Part shown: positions 49,614 to 57,562 of the stretch, in pieces
Numbering within the stretch: the first letter of the stretch is position 1
Layout of the letters: each line of letters starts with the position of its first letter
Source: a virus
Virus record (IMG/VR): IMGVR_UViG_3300035660_000007
Location: 1-64,000 of that record
Reading direction: 5' to 3' (one strand)
Length of the DNA: 64,000 nt
Translations under genes and position numbers: made by a program
Notes under the pieces: model-generated
What the model saw: the letters and a program-made list of their open reading frames with translations, nothing else
What the model was told of the DNA's origin: nothing
The model's database searches: none

Positions 49614-50108
49614 ATGTCACGGCGAATCACGGACATCATAATCCACCATTCGGCTGGCAACTGGGGGGACTTCGCGGCCATCGACGAGTGGCACAGCCAG
49701 CGCGGCTGGGCGGTGAAGCTGCCCGGGGGTCGGGTGGTGCACTGCGGATACCATCTGCTGGTGCTGAACGGGTTCCGCACCTACGCGGCCTGGGCCGCGA
49801 ACCGGCGGGCGCGGCGGTTCGACGGGTGGCTGCAGCCCGGGCGGCCCTACGAGGTGGTGGGCGCGCATTGCGCCGGCCACAACGCCCGCAGCATCGGGAT
49901 CTGCCTGATCGGCAACCTCGACCTCCACCCCGCGACGACGCGCCAGTGGGCGGCGCTGGTGGATGCGTGCGCCCGACTCTGCCGGCGCTACGGCCTCCGC
50001 TCGGCGAACATCCACGGCCACCGGGAGTACGCGGCGAAGACCTGCCCGGGCAGGAAGGTCTCGATCACGAACCTGCGGCGCGAGGTCGCGGCGGCGCTTG
50101 CAGGATAA
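49614..50108 (+). CDS. N-acetylmuramoyl-L-alanine amidase (endolysin)
   Basis: 164 residues, GGAGGAGG upstream. Amidase_2/PGRP fold: IIIHHSAGNW with zinc ligand His11, VGAHCAGHNARSIGICLIGN, and NIHGHREYAAKTCPG with the second His near 134 and Cys144 as the third ligand. It cleaves the peptide from the glycan strand of peptidoglycan for lysis. No separate cell-wall-binding domain is present. Confidence 0.92.
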   Translation: MSRRITDIIIHHSAGNWGDFAAIDEWHSQRGWAVKLPGGRVVHCGYHLLVLNGFRTYAAWAANRRARRFDGWLQPGRPYEVVGAHCAGHNARSIGICLIGNLDLHPATTRQWAALVDACARLCRRYGLRSANIHGHREYAAKTCPGRKVSITNLRREVAAALAG

Positions 50109-50147
50109 TCGGGGGGCCGCGCGGAAGACCGGCGCGGAGGTATAGCG

Positions 50148-50693
50148 ATGCCGAAGAAACGGAAGCCGAACGGTGCACCGCCCGCCGAGCCACCCGCCGA
50201 CCCCGAAATGATGCTGGCGTTGAAGGGCCTGGATGAGATGGTTCTCAACTTCGACGGCAGCGAGCTCGCCGCTCGCCCCGTGGCGGAGACGCCCGTCGAG
50301 TGCTACCTGCGCATCCGAGCGTGGGCACAGCAGTTCGAGGCGCGGGAGGGCAGGGAGCCGACGAGGGCGGAGATCGAGGCATGGCCGCGCGCCAACGGCG
50401 CGTTCAGGCCGCTGACCGTCGGGCGCGTAGCCCTGCAGCTGCTCGAGGCCATGGGCGGCAGCGGGTGGGAGGATGCGCAGCTCATCACAAACCTGGGCAA
50501 CAGGATCGCGCAGGCCGTCCGCCCGGGCGGAACCGGCCGCATCCAGGTCAGCCCCGACGAGCTCCTGATGCTGCGCGCCGCCGGGGCGCGGAACGCGAAG
50601 AACATATCGGAGGGCCGACCGGGCCTGCTGGACTTCGTGATGGGGCGGTTCTGGGACGTGATCGGGCCGCCGCGAAAGAAGGAGACGGAATAA
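50148..50693 (+). CDS. Hypothetical protein, 181 aa
   Basis: Basic/proline N-terminus (MPKKRKPNGAPPAEPPADPE), then helices (ECYLRIRAWAQQFEAREGRE, GRVALQLLEAMGGSGWEDAQ). It lies in the lysis region. No domain is recognised. Confidence 0.6.
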   Translation: MPKKRKPNGAPPAEPPADPEMMLALKGLDEMVLNFDGSELAARPVAETPVECYLRIRAWAQQFEAREGREPTRAEIEAWPRANGAFRPLTVGRVALQLLEAMGGSGWEDAQLITNLGNRIAQAVRPGGTGRIQVSPDELLMLRAAGARNAKNISEGRPGLLDFVMGRFWDVIGPPRKKETE

Positions 50694-50715
50694 CCGGCGG
50701 CGAAGGGACGCGCTG

Positions 50716-50871
50716 ATGATGGAAGGATTCGCCATTTCGATCCCGCTGGCCGCTGCGATGATACTGGCGGCATGGATGCTGCGCGCGCCCCGCACGCGCC
50801 TGTCGGATACCCAGGACGCGGCCCCGCCGGAGCCGGAGAAGCGCGACAAGTGGCGGCTGGTGGAGGTGTGA
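50716..50871 (+). CDS. Small signal-anchor membrane protein (51 aa)
   Basis: ATG at 50716 (second ATG at 50719). One hydrophobic helix near residues 5-21 (FAISIPLAAAMILAAWML) is followed by a charged Pro/Glu-rich tail ending WRLVEV. A single anchor with a soluble tail next to an amidase suggests a holin partner or spanin-like protein, but this is only context. It stops 1 nt before the next gene. Confidence 0.6.
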   Translation: MMEGFAISIPLAAAMILAAWMLRAPRTRLSDTQDAAPPEPEKRDKWRLVEV

Positions 50872-50872
50872 A

Positions 50873-52090
50873 ATGACCACGCCCAATTCGGCGACGCAGC
50901 AGTTCCTGCTGGGCCTCGCCGCGGCCAACCAGCCCGTAACGCTAAGCGCCGACATCGACTGGCCCTGGGTTATGGCTCAGGCCCCCTACCTCTACGTCGA
51001 CGGCATACTGGCCGTGCGCTGTGCGAGGGGCGAACTGGCTGGCGTCCCCGACTGGGTCCGCATGGACTGCGCGAAGACGCCCACCGTATGGAACGAGCAT
51101 ATGCGGGACTGGGATGGGATCGCCGCCGCGGCGATTGCGGCGCTCGACGAGTCGGGGCTGCCGTACGTCGTGCTCGGCTACCCGTTCGAGTATAGGACAT
51201 TCAGGCCGGAATGCCACATGCGCCCGGCCACCGACCTCGACGTGGCGGTGGATGCGCCGATCAAGCAGGTGGTGGAGGCGCTGGCCCCGCACGGATTTAC
51301 CGCAGGGCTGGTCAGGAAGAACGGCCAACGGCAGGTCCTAACTCTCGGCGAGGCCCTCAAGCGGCCCGTGCATATGCTCCACGAAAGCCGTCTGCTGCTC
51401 CACCGCGGGCGACCGTGCCTCGAGGTGTACTGCGCGCCCTGCCGTGCGCTCGGCGTACCCACCGCGTGGTTGGTCGAGGGGCGCGTGCGCGAGACATGCA
51501 GCGGGCTGTCCGCCTGGATCCCCGGCCCGGCCCGCGAGTTCTTCTCGTCCTCCTGGAGGGCCGGGCAGATCGTCGAGGGCGGCAGGACGCCCTTCTACAT
51601 CTTCGGGTGCCTGCGGAACATCGCGCAGACCATTCCATGCGCATCTGCCGACGTCCAGGATGCGATCCTGGAGGCCGTGGGGACTGCATGGGCATCCGTG
51701 GCGGACGACCGGTGGATGAACGGCCTGTGGCGCGGCCACTGGTCGAGCGCGCGGAACATCCAGGTGATCTGGGCGTGGTTGGGCGAAGCCTACGTGGAAC
51801 TGGAGGGATTGGGCGCGGAATTCCGCGGGATGCTTGATGCCGCCCTGCCCGCTCACTGCGGCCCGTTCCTCTCGGACTCGGGGGGCGCGCCCAACTGCAA
51901 CCTCCTGTCCACCATCGTCTCGCCTCCGCCCTGGCAGGAGGCCGTCTTCGACCTGCATACGCTCCAGGATTGGGTCGCGCGCGGATATGCGGACGCGCCC
52001 GTGCTGCACCAGGGCGGCTGGGAGGTCGTGCGGGACCAGTTGCCGCCCGGTCTGCAGCCGGAGAAGGCGATCACGGCGGAGCAGACATGA
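50873..52090 (+). CDS. Nucleotidyltransferase-fold protein (NTP_transf_5-like)
   Basis: 405 residues. The centre contains YVVLGYPFEYRTFRPECHMR followed by PATDLDVAVDAPIKQVVEA; the R-x4-DxD arrangement is that of uncharacterised nucleotidyltransferases found in surface polysaccharide loci. The C-terminal half is helical and Trp-rich. It begins the second glycan cassette. Confidence 0.72.
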   Translation: MTTPNSATQQFLLGLAAANQPVTLSADIDWPWVMAQAPYLYVDGILAVRCARGELAGVPDWVRMDCAKTPTVWNEHMRDWDGIAAAAIAALDESGLPYVVLGYPFEYRTFRPECHMRPATDLDVAVDAPIKQVVEALAPHGFTAGLVRKNGQRQVLTLGEALKRPVHMLHESRLLLHRGRPCLEVYCAPCRALGVPTAWLVEGRVRETCSGLSAWIPGPAREFFSSSWRAGQIVEGGRTPFYIFGCLRNIAQTIPCASADVQDAILEAVGTAWASVADDRWMNGLWRGHWSSARNIQVIWAWLGEAYVELEGLGAEFRGMLDAALPAHCGPFLSDSGGAPNCNLLSTIVSPPPWQEAVFDLHTLQDWVARGYADAPVLHQGGWEVVRDQLPPGLQPEKAITAEQT

Positions 52091-53244
52091 TCTCGCTGGT
52101 GACATGGACGCTGAACGAGGCCGCGACGCTGCCGCGCATGGTCGAGTCGTTCGCGGGTCTCTACGACGACCTGGTCGTGCTGGACAGCGGGAGCGGCGAC
52201 GGGACGCAGGACGTGGCGCGGGGCCTCGGGGCCAAGGTGTTCGATTACGCGGACCCCGAGCACCGCTGCCCCTGCCACCCCGTTATGGACTGGGCGAGGA
52301 TGCAGAACGAGGCGGCGGCGCACGCGGCGGGCCCGGTCGTGATGGCCCTGGATGCGGACCTGCTGCTGACGGGCGAGGATGGCCGACCGCTGGCGCCGAG
52401 CGAACGCAACGTGCTACGGCAGCGGCTCGAGGCATGCGCGGAGGCACCGCACGGTCGAGGGACGCTCGCCATCACCGTCCTCGACCACTATCCCGACTTC
52501 GACACCAGCGCCCCTCCCATCTGCGACCGCCGCGCGGTGCTGGCATATCGCCCCGCGGACGACGGCACGTGGCAGGGGCGCGCGCGGCCCGTTCTTTCGG
52601 ATGGGTCGCGTTGGCAGCATACGGACCCCTGGCCCTATGCTGCGCTGCACCACCATCTGCACCGGGGAGACGAGGCGGGGCGGGGGCGGGCGCGCCGCGA
52701 ATATCTGCTGGCCCTTGCCTGCTACGGCGGCACGGCCGGCGAACTCGAGTGGAACATGCTGCACTGGCCAGCCGACGACATGATCTACGCCGCGCCCTAC
52801 CAGCAAGCGCGCGTCGCGGCCCTCGTTGCGATGTGCAATGGGTCGGTGCTGGAGGTAGGGTGCGGCACGGGCTACATCGCGCGCCGCATCGTCCAGGCGG
52901 GCCACGCCGTCACGGGGCTGGATGCCAGCCTGATCGCCGTCGAGCGAGCGCGCATAGCCGGGGTCGAGGCCGTCGAGGGCTGGGCCGAGAACATCCCGTT
53001 CGATGACCATTCATTCGACACCGTACTGCTGGCCGACGTACTGGAGCACCTGGTGGACCCCGGCAGGGCGCTGTCGGAGGCCTGCCGGGTCGCGCGCGCG
53101 CTGGTGCTGGCGAGCCTCCCGACCTTCCCCCCGCACGCCGCCGACCCCATGCACCGGTGGATCGCCGACTCATTCGTCATCACGGGCGCGCAGGTGCATC
53201 CCGTCGGCGAGTTCGTGCTGCTGGCACTGAGGCCCAAGCCATGA
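52087..53244 (+). CDS. GT2 glycosyltransferase - methyltransferase fusion
   Basis: 385 residues. Residues 1-235 are a GT2 enzyme: SLVTWTLNEAATLPRMVESF, VVLDSGSGDGTQDVA, and DxD at Asp89/Asp91 (VMALDADLLL). Residues about 250-385 are a class I methyltransferase: VLEVGCGTGYIARRIVQAGH, VTGLDASLIAVERAR, ENIPFDDHSFDTVLLADVLE. One protein could add a sugar and methylate it, capping the chain. ATGA overlaps on both sides. Confidence 0.88.
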   Translation: MISLVTWTLNEAATLPRMVESFAGLYDDLVVLDSGSGDGTQDVARGLGAKVFDYADPEHRCPCHPVMDWARMQNEAAAHAAGPVVMALDADLLLTGEDGRPLAPSERNVLRQRLEACAEAPHGRGTLAITVLDHYPDFDTSAPPICDRRAVLAYRPADDGTWQGRARPVLSDGSRWQHTDPWPYAALHHHLHRGDEAGRGRARREYLLALACYGGTAGELEWNMLHWPADDMIYAAPYQQARVAALVAMCNGSVLEVGCGTGYIARRIVQAGHAVTGLDASLIAVERARIAGVEAVEGWAENIPFDDHSFDTVLLADVLEHLVDPGRALSEACRVARALVLASLPTFPPHAADPMHRWIADSFVITGAQVHPVGEFVLLALRPKP

Positions 53245-54182
53245 TCGAACGCCGCACTGACCTGACCGTGGCGACGTTCGGCATCGGACGGTGGCCCGGC
53301 AACAAAGAATTGGCGCTGGCCTTCCTCGCAGACCTGCGACTGGTCGGCGACGAGGTCGCGTACTTCGGCGTGGGCGACGAGGACGGGGCGGTCGAGGCGG
53401 TCCGGGAGGCGGGCGGCCACGCATGGGCCTTCGACTGGTACCCCATCCCCCACTTCTACTGCCAGCAGATGATCGAGGCGGTCGAGACGCTGCCGCCGAC
53501 GAACGTGCTGTACCTGGATTTGTGGGAGAGGCCGTCGCGCGGCCTGGCGGAGGAGATGCCGCGCCTCGTGGCGTCCGCCTCCCCTTACCGCCTGATCCCC
53601 CGCCTGTGGTATCAGGCGGATGGGGAGTTCATGGGCGTCTGCGGCGCGGCCCTGCGGATGTGGCGGCGCGGCAGCGTCTGGCACACCGGCAGGTTCGGGG
53701 CGGGGATAGAGCCGCGCGACCGCGCCGAATGGGACCTGGCCGCGACCGCGTGGCACCCGATCATCGGCTACCAGCCGACCGACCACGCTCACCTCGCGCA
53801 GTATCCGAGGGTTCGATTTGCCAAGTGCGTCCACGACATGCGCGCGCGCCGCACCGACCTCGCCAACATCCGGCACCTGCAGGGCGTCTACCCGCAGGTC
53901 TTCACGCCCGACGTGGTGCGGTGGATCGTGGACGTGCCGTACGCGGACGAGGCGCTCCTGGTGCCCGGGACGCCGGAGCACGAGCGAATGCTACGCATCG
54001 TGCTGGCCGACCCGGACCCTGATGATGCCGTGCCGGAGGACTGGCGCGACATCGTGGAGCAGGTGAAGGGTGGCGCGTTCGCCTTCGACTACCCGCGGCC
54101 GCCGGAGGGATGGACGCCGTGGCCGGCGGCGCTCGAGCATCTCATCTACCGGGGCGCACTGCGCGAGGGAGGGAGCGCGTGA
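53241..54182 (+). CDS. Probable glycan-related protein, 313 aa
   Basis: Starts MIERRTDLTVATFGIGRWPG at an ATG overlapping the previous stop. It has a Rossmann-like opening and LYLDLWERPSRGLAEEMPRL, RLIPRLWYQADGEFMGVCGA, HPIIGYQPTDHAHL. The overall alternation resembles a GT-A-type transferase, with no clear DxD. Context among transferases suggests glycan work. Confidence 0.55.
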   Translation: MIERRTDLTVATFGIGRWPGNKELALAFLADLRLVGDEVAYFGVGDEDGAVEAVREAGGHAWAFDWYPIPHFYCQQMIEAVETLPPTNVLYLDLWERPSRGLAEEMPRLVASASPYRLIPRLWYQADGEFMGVCGAALRMWRRGSVWHTGRFGAGIEPRDRAEWDLAATAWHPIIGYQPTDHAHLAQYPRVRFAKCVHDMRARRTDLANIRHLQGVYPQVFTPDVVRWIVDVPYADEALLVPGTPEHERMLRIVLADPDPDDAVPEDWRDIVEQVKGGAFAFDYPRPPEGWTPWPAALEHLIYRGALREGGSA

Positions 54183-55417
54183 CCGATCGCCCCGAGCTGT
54201 TGTTCCGCGGCCTAATCGAGGGGCCGGCCGGCTACGACCGCCTGAACCGGCGCCTGCTCGAGGGGCTGCACCTCGCGGGCGTGCGCGTCCGCCTCTGGCC
54301 CGACCGGCAGCCGGTCGAGAACAGGATCGCGCTGGAGGCGGCGGATCGCCGACTCATAGATTCATGCCTGCACACTAAGGTCAGCGACCGCGCGCCCTTC
54401 CTGCACTCGACGATCGCCCACGGCTTCTACGCGGACGTGGCACGCTACCGCATCGGCCTGACGATGTGGGAGGCGCACGACACTATCCCGCCGGAGTTCG
54501 CCGAGCGCTGCAACCGCATGCACGAGATCTGGGTACCGTCCGAGCAGTGCCAGCGGACCTTCGCGGAAGGCGGGGTCAAGGTGCCGATCCTCCGCATGCC
54601 GCTGGGCGTGGACCTGGAGCAGTTCAACCCGAACGTCGAACCCGTCTGGAATATCCTGGCCGGCACCAGGGGGTTCAGGGCGCTGTGCGTGGTCGGGCAC
54701 AGCCACCGCAAGGGGTTCGCGGAGCTGCTGCGCGCCTGGTATACGGCCTTCGACGGGTCGGACGACGCCACCCTGATCTACAAGGGTTACTTCGCTGGCA
54801 GTGCGTCGCGGTCAGCGCAGGCGCGGGTGATGTCGGACCTGCGGGCGGTCAAGGCCGAATTCGACCCCGGCCCGAACGGCCACGCCCACGTCGTGGCGCT
54901 GCCGGAGCTGCTGGACGAGGCCGACATGCCCGGCCTCTACGCCTCCTGCGATCTCTTCGCGCTGATGACGCTGGGCGAGGGATTCTGCCTGCCGGCCCTG
55001 GAGGCGGCGGCCTGCGGGCGGCCCAGCCTGATTACGGCCGCCGGGGGCCATATGGACTATCTGCGGGACGATGCGGACCGCCCGGACGAGGCCAACGCCT
55101 TCCTGGTGCCGCCGCGGGGATGGGAGGCCGCCAGGGACGACGTGGTGGACGCCTGCCATCTCTACAAGGGCCTGCGGTTCCCCATCATAGACGTGGCGCG
55201 TGCCGCGGCGACGTTGCGGTCGTGCTACGAGAACCGCGACGAGGTGCTGCGGCGCGGGCGGCGGGCCCGCCGGACGGTGGAGGAGATGGGCTTGACCTGG
55301 CGGGCGCTGGGCGCGCGGGCGGCTGCCCGCGTCGCGGACGTGAACGCAGGGTTGCTGCTCGCCGGGGCCGCCACGCGCATCGAGCGCATGGCACTCACGA
55401 AAGAGCAGCTCCCATGA
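54179..55417 (+). CDS. Glycosyltransferase family 4
   Basis: GTG start at 54179 (GTGA overlap). 412 residues, GT-B fold: HEIWVPSEQCQRTFAEGGVK, RMPLGVDLEQFNPN, FRALCVVGHSHRKGFAELLR, and the donor-site E-x7-E region ALMTLGEGFCLPALEAAACG. A retaining transferase using nucleotide sugars. Last transferase of cassette 2. Confidence 0.92.
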   Translation: MTDRPELLFRGLIEGPAGYDRLNRRLLEGLHLAGVRVRLWPDRQPVENRIALEAADRRLIDSCLHTKVSDRAPFLHSTIAHGFYADVARYRIGLTMWEAHDTIPPEFAERCNRMHEIWVPSEQCQRTFAEGGVKVPILRMPLGVDLEQFNPNVEPVWNILAGTRGFRALCVVGHSHRKGFAELLRAWYTAFDGSDDATLIYKGYFAGSASRSAQARVMSDLRAVKAEFDPGPNGHAHVVALPELLDEADMPGLYASCDLFALMTLGEGFCLPALEAAACGRPSLITAAGGHMDYLRDDADRPDEANAFLVPPRGWEAARDDVVDACHLYKGLRFPIIDVARAAATLRSCYENRDEVLRRGRRARRTVEEMGLTWRALGARAAARVADVNAGLLLAGAATRIERMALTKEQLP

Positions 55418-55905
55418 ACGAAAGCGGGTGCACCGTCCGCGGGCTGGTCGCGCGCTTGGCCGCGAAGCGGCCGCGGATGCGCCTACGCGCGCGTCCCGGC
55501 CCCCCGCTCTCGCCCGACGTCCCTTTCGCGGCGGTACTGCGCCTCATGGGGTCGGAGTTCCGCCCGATTGCCATGCGGCTCGAGCCGCATATGCTCCACA
55601 CGGACGACCTCGCGCAGGTCGGGGCCGTCGAACTCCTGGAGGCCTACCCGGACGCCCGCCTGCCGCTGGATTGGGTACCCCCGGCGGACTGGCTCGACCT
55701 CGGGCCGCTCCTGCCCGTCAAGCCGTACCTGCGGAGCCGCGTGACGGGGGCGATGCGGCAGTATCTGCGCGACAAGGCGTTCCTGATCCGGTCGCCGGAG
55801 GAGATGCACGCCCCGCGGCCCGACTGCAGGGTCTTCACCGATGTGCCGCCGGGGGACCTGCGGGAGGCAGGCGTGGACTGGTTCGGCGGCGAGCCAGACA
55901 CCTAA
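55414..55905 (+). CDS. Sigma region-2-like protein (candidate late sigma factor)
   Basis: 163 residues, ATGA overlap with the GT4 gene. Residues about 45-131 follow sigma70 region 2: a helix LRLMGSEFRPIAMRL, then DDLAQVGAVELLEA (64-77, like the DDLxQxGxxxLxxA core-binding helix of region 2.1-2.2), then PYLRSRVTGAMRQYLRDKAF and LIRSPEEM (104-131, like regions 2.3-2.4 that melt and read the -10). No region 4 helix-turn-helix is present, so it would recognise only -10-like DNA. It lies directly before a copy of the late motif. The family call is by pattern, not a search. Confidence 0.68.
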   Translation: MNESGCTVRGLVARLAAKRPRMRLRARPGPPLSPDVPFAAVLRLMGSEFRPIAMRLEPHMLHTDDLAQVGAVELLEAYPDARLPLDWVPPADWLDLGPLLPVKPYLRSRVTGAMRQYLRDKAFLIRSPEEMHAPRPDCRVFTDVPPGDLREAGVDWFGGEPDT

Positions 55906-55923
55906 CCTGGAATAGACCTGCGG
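55905..55923 (+). promoter_or_regulatory. Variant late motif before holin-like gene
   Basis: ACCTGGAATAGACCTGCGG differs from the consensus by TATACC to TAGACC and in the tail. It starts at the stop codon of the sigma-like gene and precedes the holin-like gene by about 30 nt. Confidence 0.45.
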
Positions 55924-55950
55924 CCCCGCGCGGGCCGGAGGAGGTGCGCA

Positions 55951-56241
55951 ATGGATCTCAACGCCGTTCAGGCTTCCGCCATGGTCGGATACGCCGCGGC
56001 CGCCAACCTCCTGACCTACCTGGTCAGGCTGGGCTGGAGGGCCAGCGGGACGACCGCCAAGGTCCTGGCCTTCGCCCTGACCGTGGCGTGCGTGCTGGTC
56101 GGGATGTGGCAGCAGCACGTCGCCTTCACCGTAACGAACGCCGTCCCGATCATGTCGGGCGCGCTGATCCTCGGCCAGACCCTGTTCTACAAGTTCATAG
56201 GGCTGGACGGGCTGAAGACGGCCGGGGACGCCCCGGAATAG
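55951..56241 (+). CDS. Holin-like membrane protein
   Basis: 96 residues, GGAGGAGG upstream. Two to three hydrophobic segments: MVGYAAAANLLTYLVRLGW, VLAFALTVACVLVGMWQQ and PIMSGALILGQTLFYKF. Size, topology and end-of-late-operon position fit a holin. The amidase is 6 kb upstream, so the pairing is not certain. Confidence 0.65.
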   Translation: MDLNAVQASAMVGYAAAANLLTYLVRLGWRASGTTAKVLAFALTVACVLVGMWQQHVAFTVTNAVPIMSGALILGQTLFYKFIGLDGLKTAGDAPE

Positions 56242-56252
56242 AGGATGCCCAA

Positions 56253-56301
56253 GGCGGCGGGCCGCCTACCCCCTGGATTGCCCTTCCAGCGGCCCGCCGC
56301 C
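56253..56301 (+). terminator. 13-bp inverted repeat after holin-like gene
   Basis: GGCGGCGGGCCGC (56253-56265) and GCGGCCCGCCGCC (56289-56301) pair perfectly around a 23-nt loop; a CCCCG-CA-CGGGG hairpin follows. No T-run is seen. It could attenuate transcription before the last late gene. Confidence 0.5.
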
Positions 56302-56335
56302 CCCGCACGGGGCCGAATCGCAAGGAGGAGGAGAG

Positions 56336-56620
56336 ATGAACCTGAACCTGTTCTCGCTGCTGGCGCAGATAGCCAAGCTGGGCGCGGCCGTGCAGGCGGC
56401 GAAGCCGTGGCTGGAGGCCCTCGACCGGAACGACTACGAGGCGGCCGCCAGCATAGCCGAGTCCCACGCCGACATCCAGAAGGCGATGGCCGACGCGCTG
56501 GTCGGCCTGCCGGATGACCTGCGGCCGCTCGCCGAGGCCCACAAGCACGAGATGCTGGTGTGGGCCATGTACGTCGTGGACCGCATCGTGCCCGAGACGG
56601 AGATCCTGAAGGTCATGTAG
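56336..56620 (+). CDS. Hypothetical protein, 94 aa, last late gene
   Basis: AAGGAGGAGGAGAG precedes the ATG. Helical protein (FSLLAQIAKLGAAVQAAKPW, LRPLAEAHKHEMLVWAMYVV). It may be a lysis accessory or morphogenesis protein; no family is recognised. Convergent minus-strand genes begin 130 nt later. Confidence 0.62.
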   Translation: MNLNLFSLLAQIAKLGAAVQAAKPWLEALDRNDYEAAASIAESHADIQKAMADALVGLPDDLRPLAEAHKHEMLVWAMYVVDRIVPETEILKVM

Positions 56621-56669
56621 GCGGGCCGCCTTTCGCGCCAGGATGGTCCAGGCTGGGCCGTTCGGGCGC

Positions 56670-56690
56670 GGGCGGGGAATCAGTCGGCCG
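56670..56690 (-). other. Shared 3' flanking element, copy B
   Basis: Contains GGAATCAGTCGGCCG; 20 of 21 bases match 951-971. It lies 62 nt downstream of the stop of the minus-strand ASCH-HTH gene, with a GCGC-rich hairpin between, in the convergent intergenic region. Confidence 0.45.
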
Positions 56691-56728
56691 GGGCGCTTCG
56701 CGCGCGCTACGGCCAGCGCAGCGGGCAG

Positions 56729-56748
56729 CGCGGCCAGTCCTGGCCGCG
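56729..56748. terminator. Hairpin at the convergent junction
   Basis: CGCGGCCA and TGGCCGCG form a perfect 8-bp stem with a GTCC loop, 4 nt beyond the stop of the minus-strand gene ending at 56752. It is symmetrical and could slow transcription from both sides. Confidence 0.55.
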
Positions 56749-56751
56749 TCT

Positions 56752-57282
56752 TCAGCCTTCCCGTTCAGGTTCGACGACCACGTCGCCCATGAGCCCCAGC
56801 GCCTCCCGCAACCGCTCAACGCCTGTGCGAACCAGGTAACAGGCGTAGTTCACGGAGATACCCATGCGTTGCGCAGTATCCGTGAATGAATAACCGGCGG
56901 CACAGAGTGCCAACGCCCTCTTGCGCTTGCGGGCGGCAGCCGACTCTGCCTCGAACTCTATCCGCCAGCACCGCTCGCGGAAGGCGGTCGGCCCTGCCAA
57001 GGCACTGTAGTAGCCTATGAAGTCCGACCAGGTGGCGAACCCTTCCTTGTGCGCCTCGTTAGTCAGTTCGGGATTCGTGCAGAGATGGCCGGGATAAGCC
57101 TCGTAGCGGACAGCCAGAATCCGTAGGAAAGCGAACGGCTCGGCGAAGGGTGCGATGCGCGCCTCTACCTCCATCCCAGGATGCAGGCGTTTCCGCTTCG
57201 ACCGGCGGCGCGTTACGGTCTTCACGCCCTCGCATATCTTGTCGGCCATCGCGTCGCGGAACAGAATGAAAGTGCGGCTCAT
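56752..57282 (-). CDS. ASCH-like domain with C-terminal helix-turn-helix
   Basis: Start MSRTFILFRDAMADKICEGV at 57282, GGAGG upstream. The first about 115 residues are ASCH-like (KTVTRRRSKRKRLHPGMEVE, FAFLRILAVRYEAY, ERCWRIEFE), the version found in phage proteins that start with a K-TxTRR segment. The last 45 residues form a helix-turn-helix (GYSFTDTAQRMGISVNYACY). It could bind RNA or modified nucleotides and DNA. A second ASCH gene lies at 1242-1682. Confidence 0.75.
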   Translation of the reverse strand: MSRTFILFRDAMADKICEGVKTVTRRRSKRKRLHPGMEVEARIAPFAEPFAFLRILAVRYEAYPGHLCTNPELTNEAHKEGFATWSDFIGYYSALAGPTAFRERCWRIEFEAESAAARKRKRALALCAAGYSFTDTAQRMGISVNYACYLVRTGVERLREALGLMGDVVVEPEREG

Positions 57283-57338
57283 CCCGCCTCCATCAGCGCC
57301 GCCGCGCCCCAGACCAGGATTTGCACGAGGGCTGTCAT
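57279..57338 (-). CDS. Possible 19-residue coupled mini-ORF
   Basis: MTALVQILVWGAAALMEAG. It overlaps the stop of the upstream gene (ATGA) and the start of the downstream gene (ATGA), so it bridges translation. It is hydrophobic enough for a membrane peptide. It may be only a coupling device carrying the GGAGGCGGG ribosome-binding site. Confidence 0.38.
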   Translation of the reverse strand: MTALVQILVWGAAALMEAG

Positions 57339-57562
57339 GGCCGCCCCATCCACCTGTCAATCGCGTCGTCTATGTTATCCAAAGCCGCGTTCTGTTTTTC
57401 GGTTACGTGTTCGTGCTCTTCAATCCAGCCAGCCATTGACTCCAGCGTTGCCTGCACTGACACCGCAAACTCCTCGGCCCGCTCCGGCAAGTCGTCTAGT
57501 TTGCGCAGCAGGTTTTCGGCGTCAGCCAGAGCATCTTCCCAGCCGCAGTCGTTACACATCAT
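57335..57562 (-). CDS. Small acidic coiled-coil protein
   Basis: ATG at 57562 overlaps the previous stop. 75 residues starting MMCNDCGWEDALADAENLLR with a CxxC pair, then a helical acidic remainder (VTEKQNAALDNIDDAIDRWM). The same frame is open upstream but Cys/Arg-rich and overlaps the DUF3307-like gene, so the short form is preferred. Confidence 0.62.
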   Translation of the reverse strand: MMCNDCGWEDALADAENLLRKLDDLPERAEEFAVSVQATLESMAGWIEEHEHVTEKQNAALDNIDDAIDRWMGRP

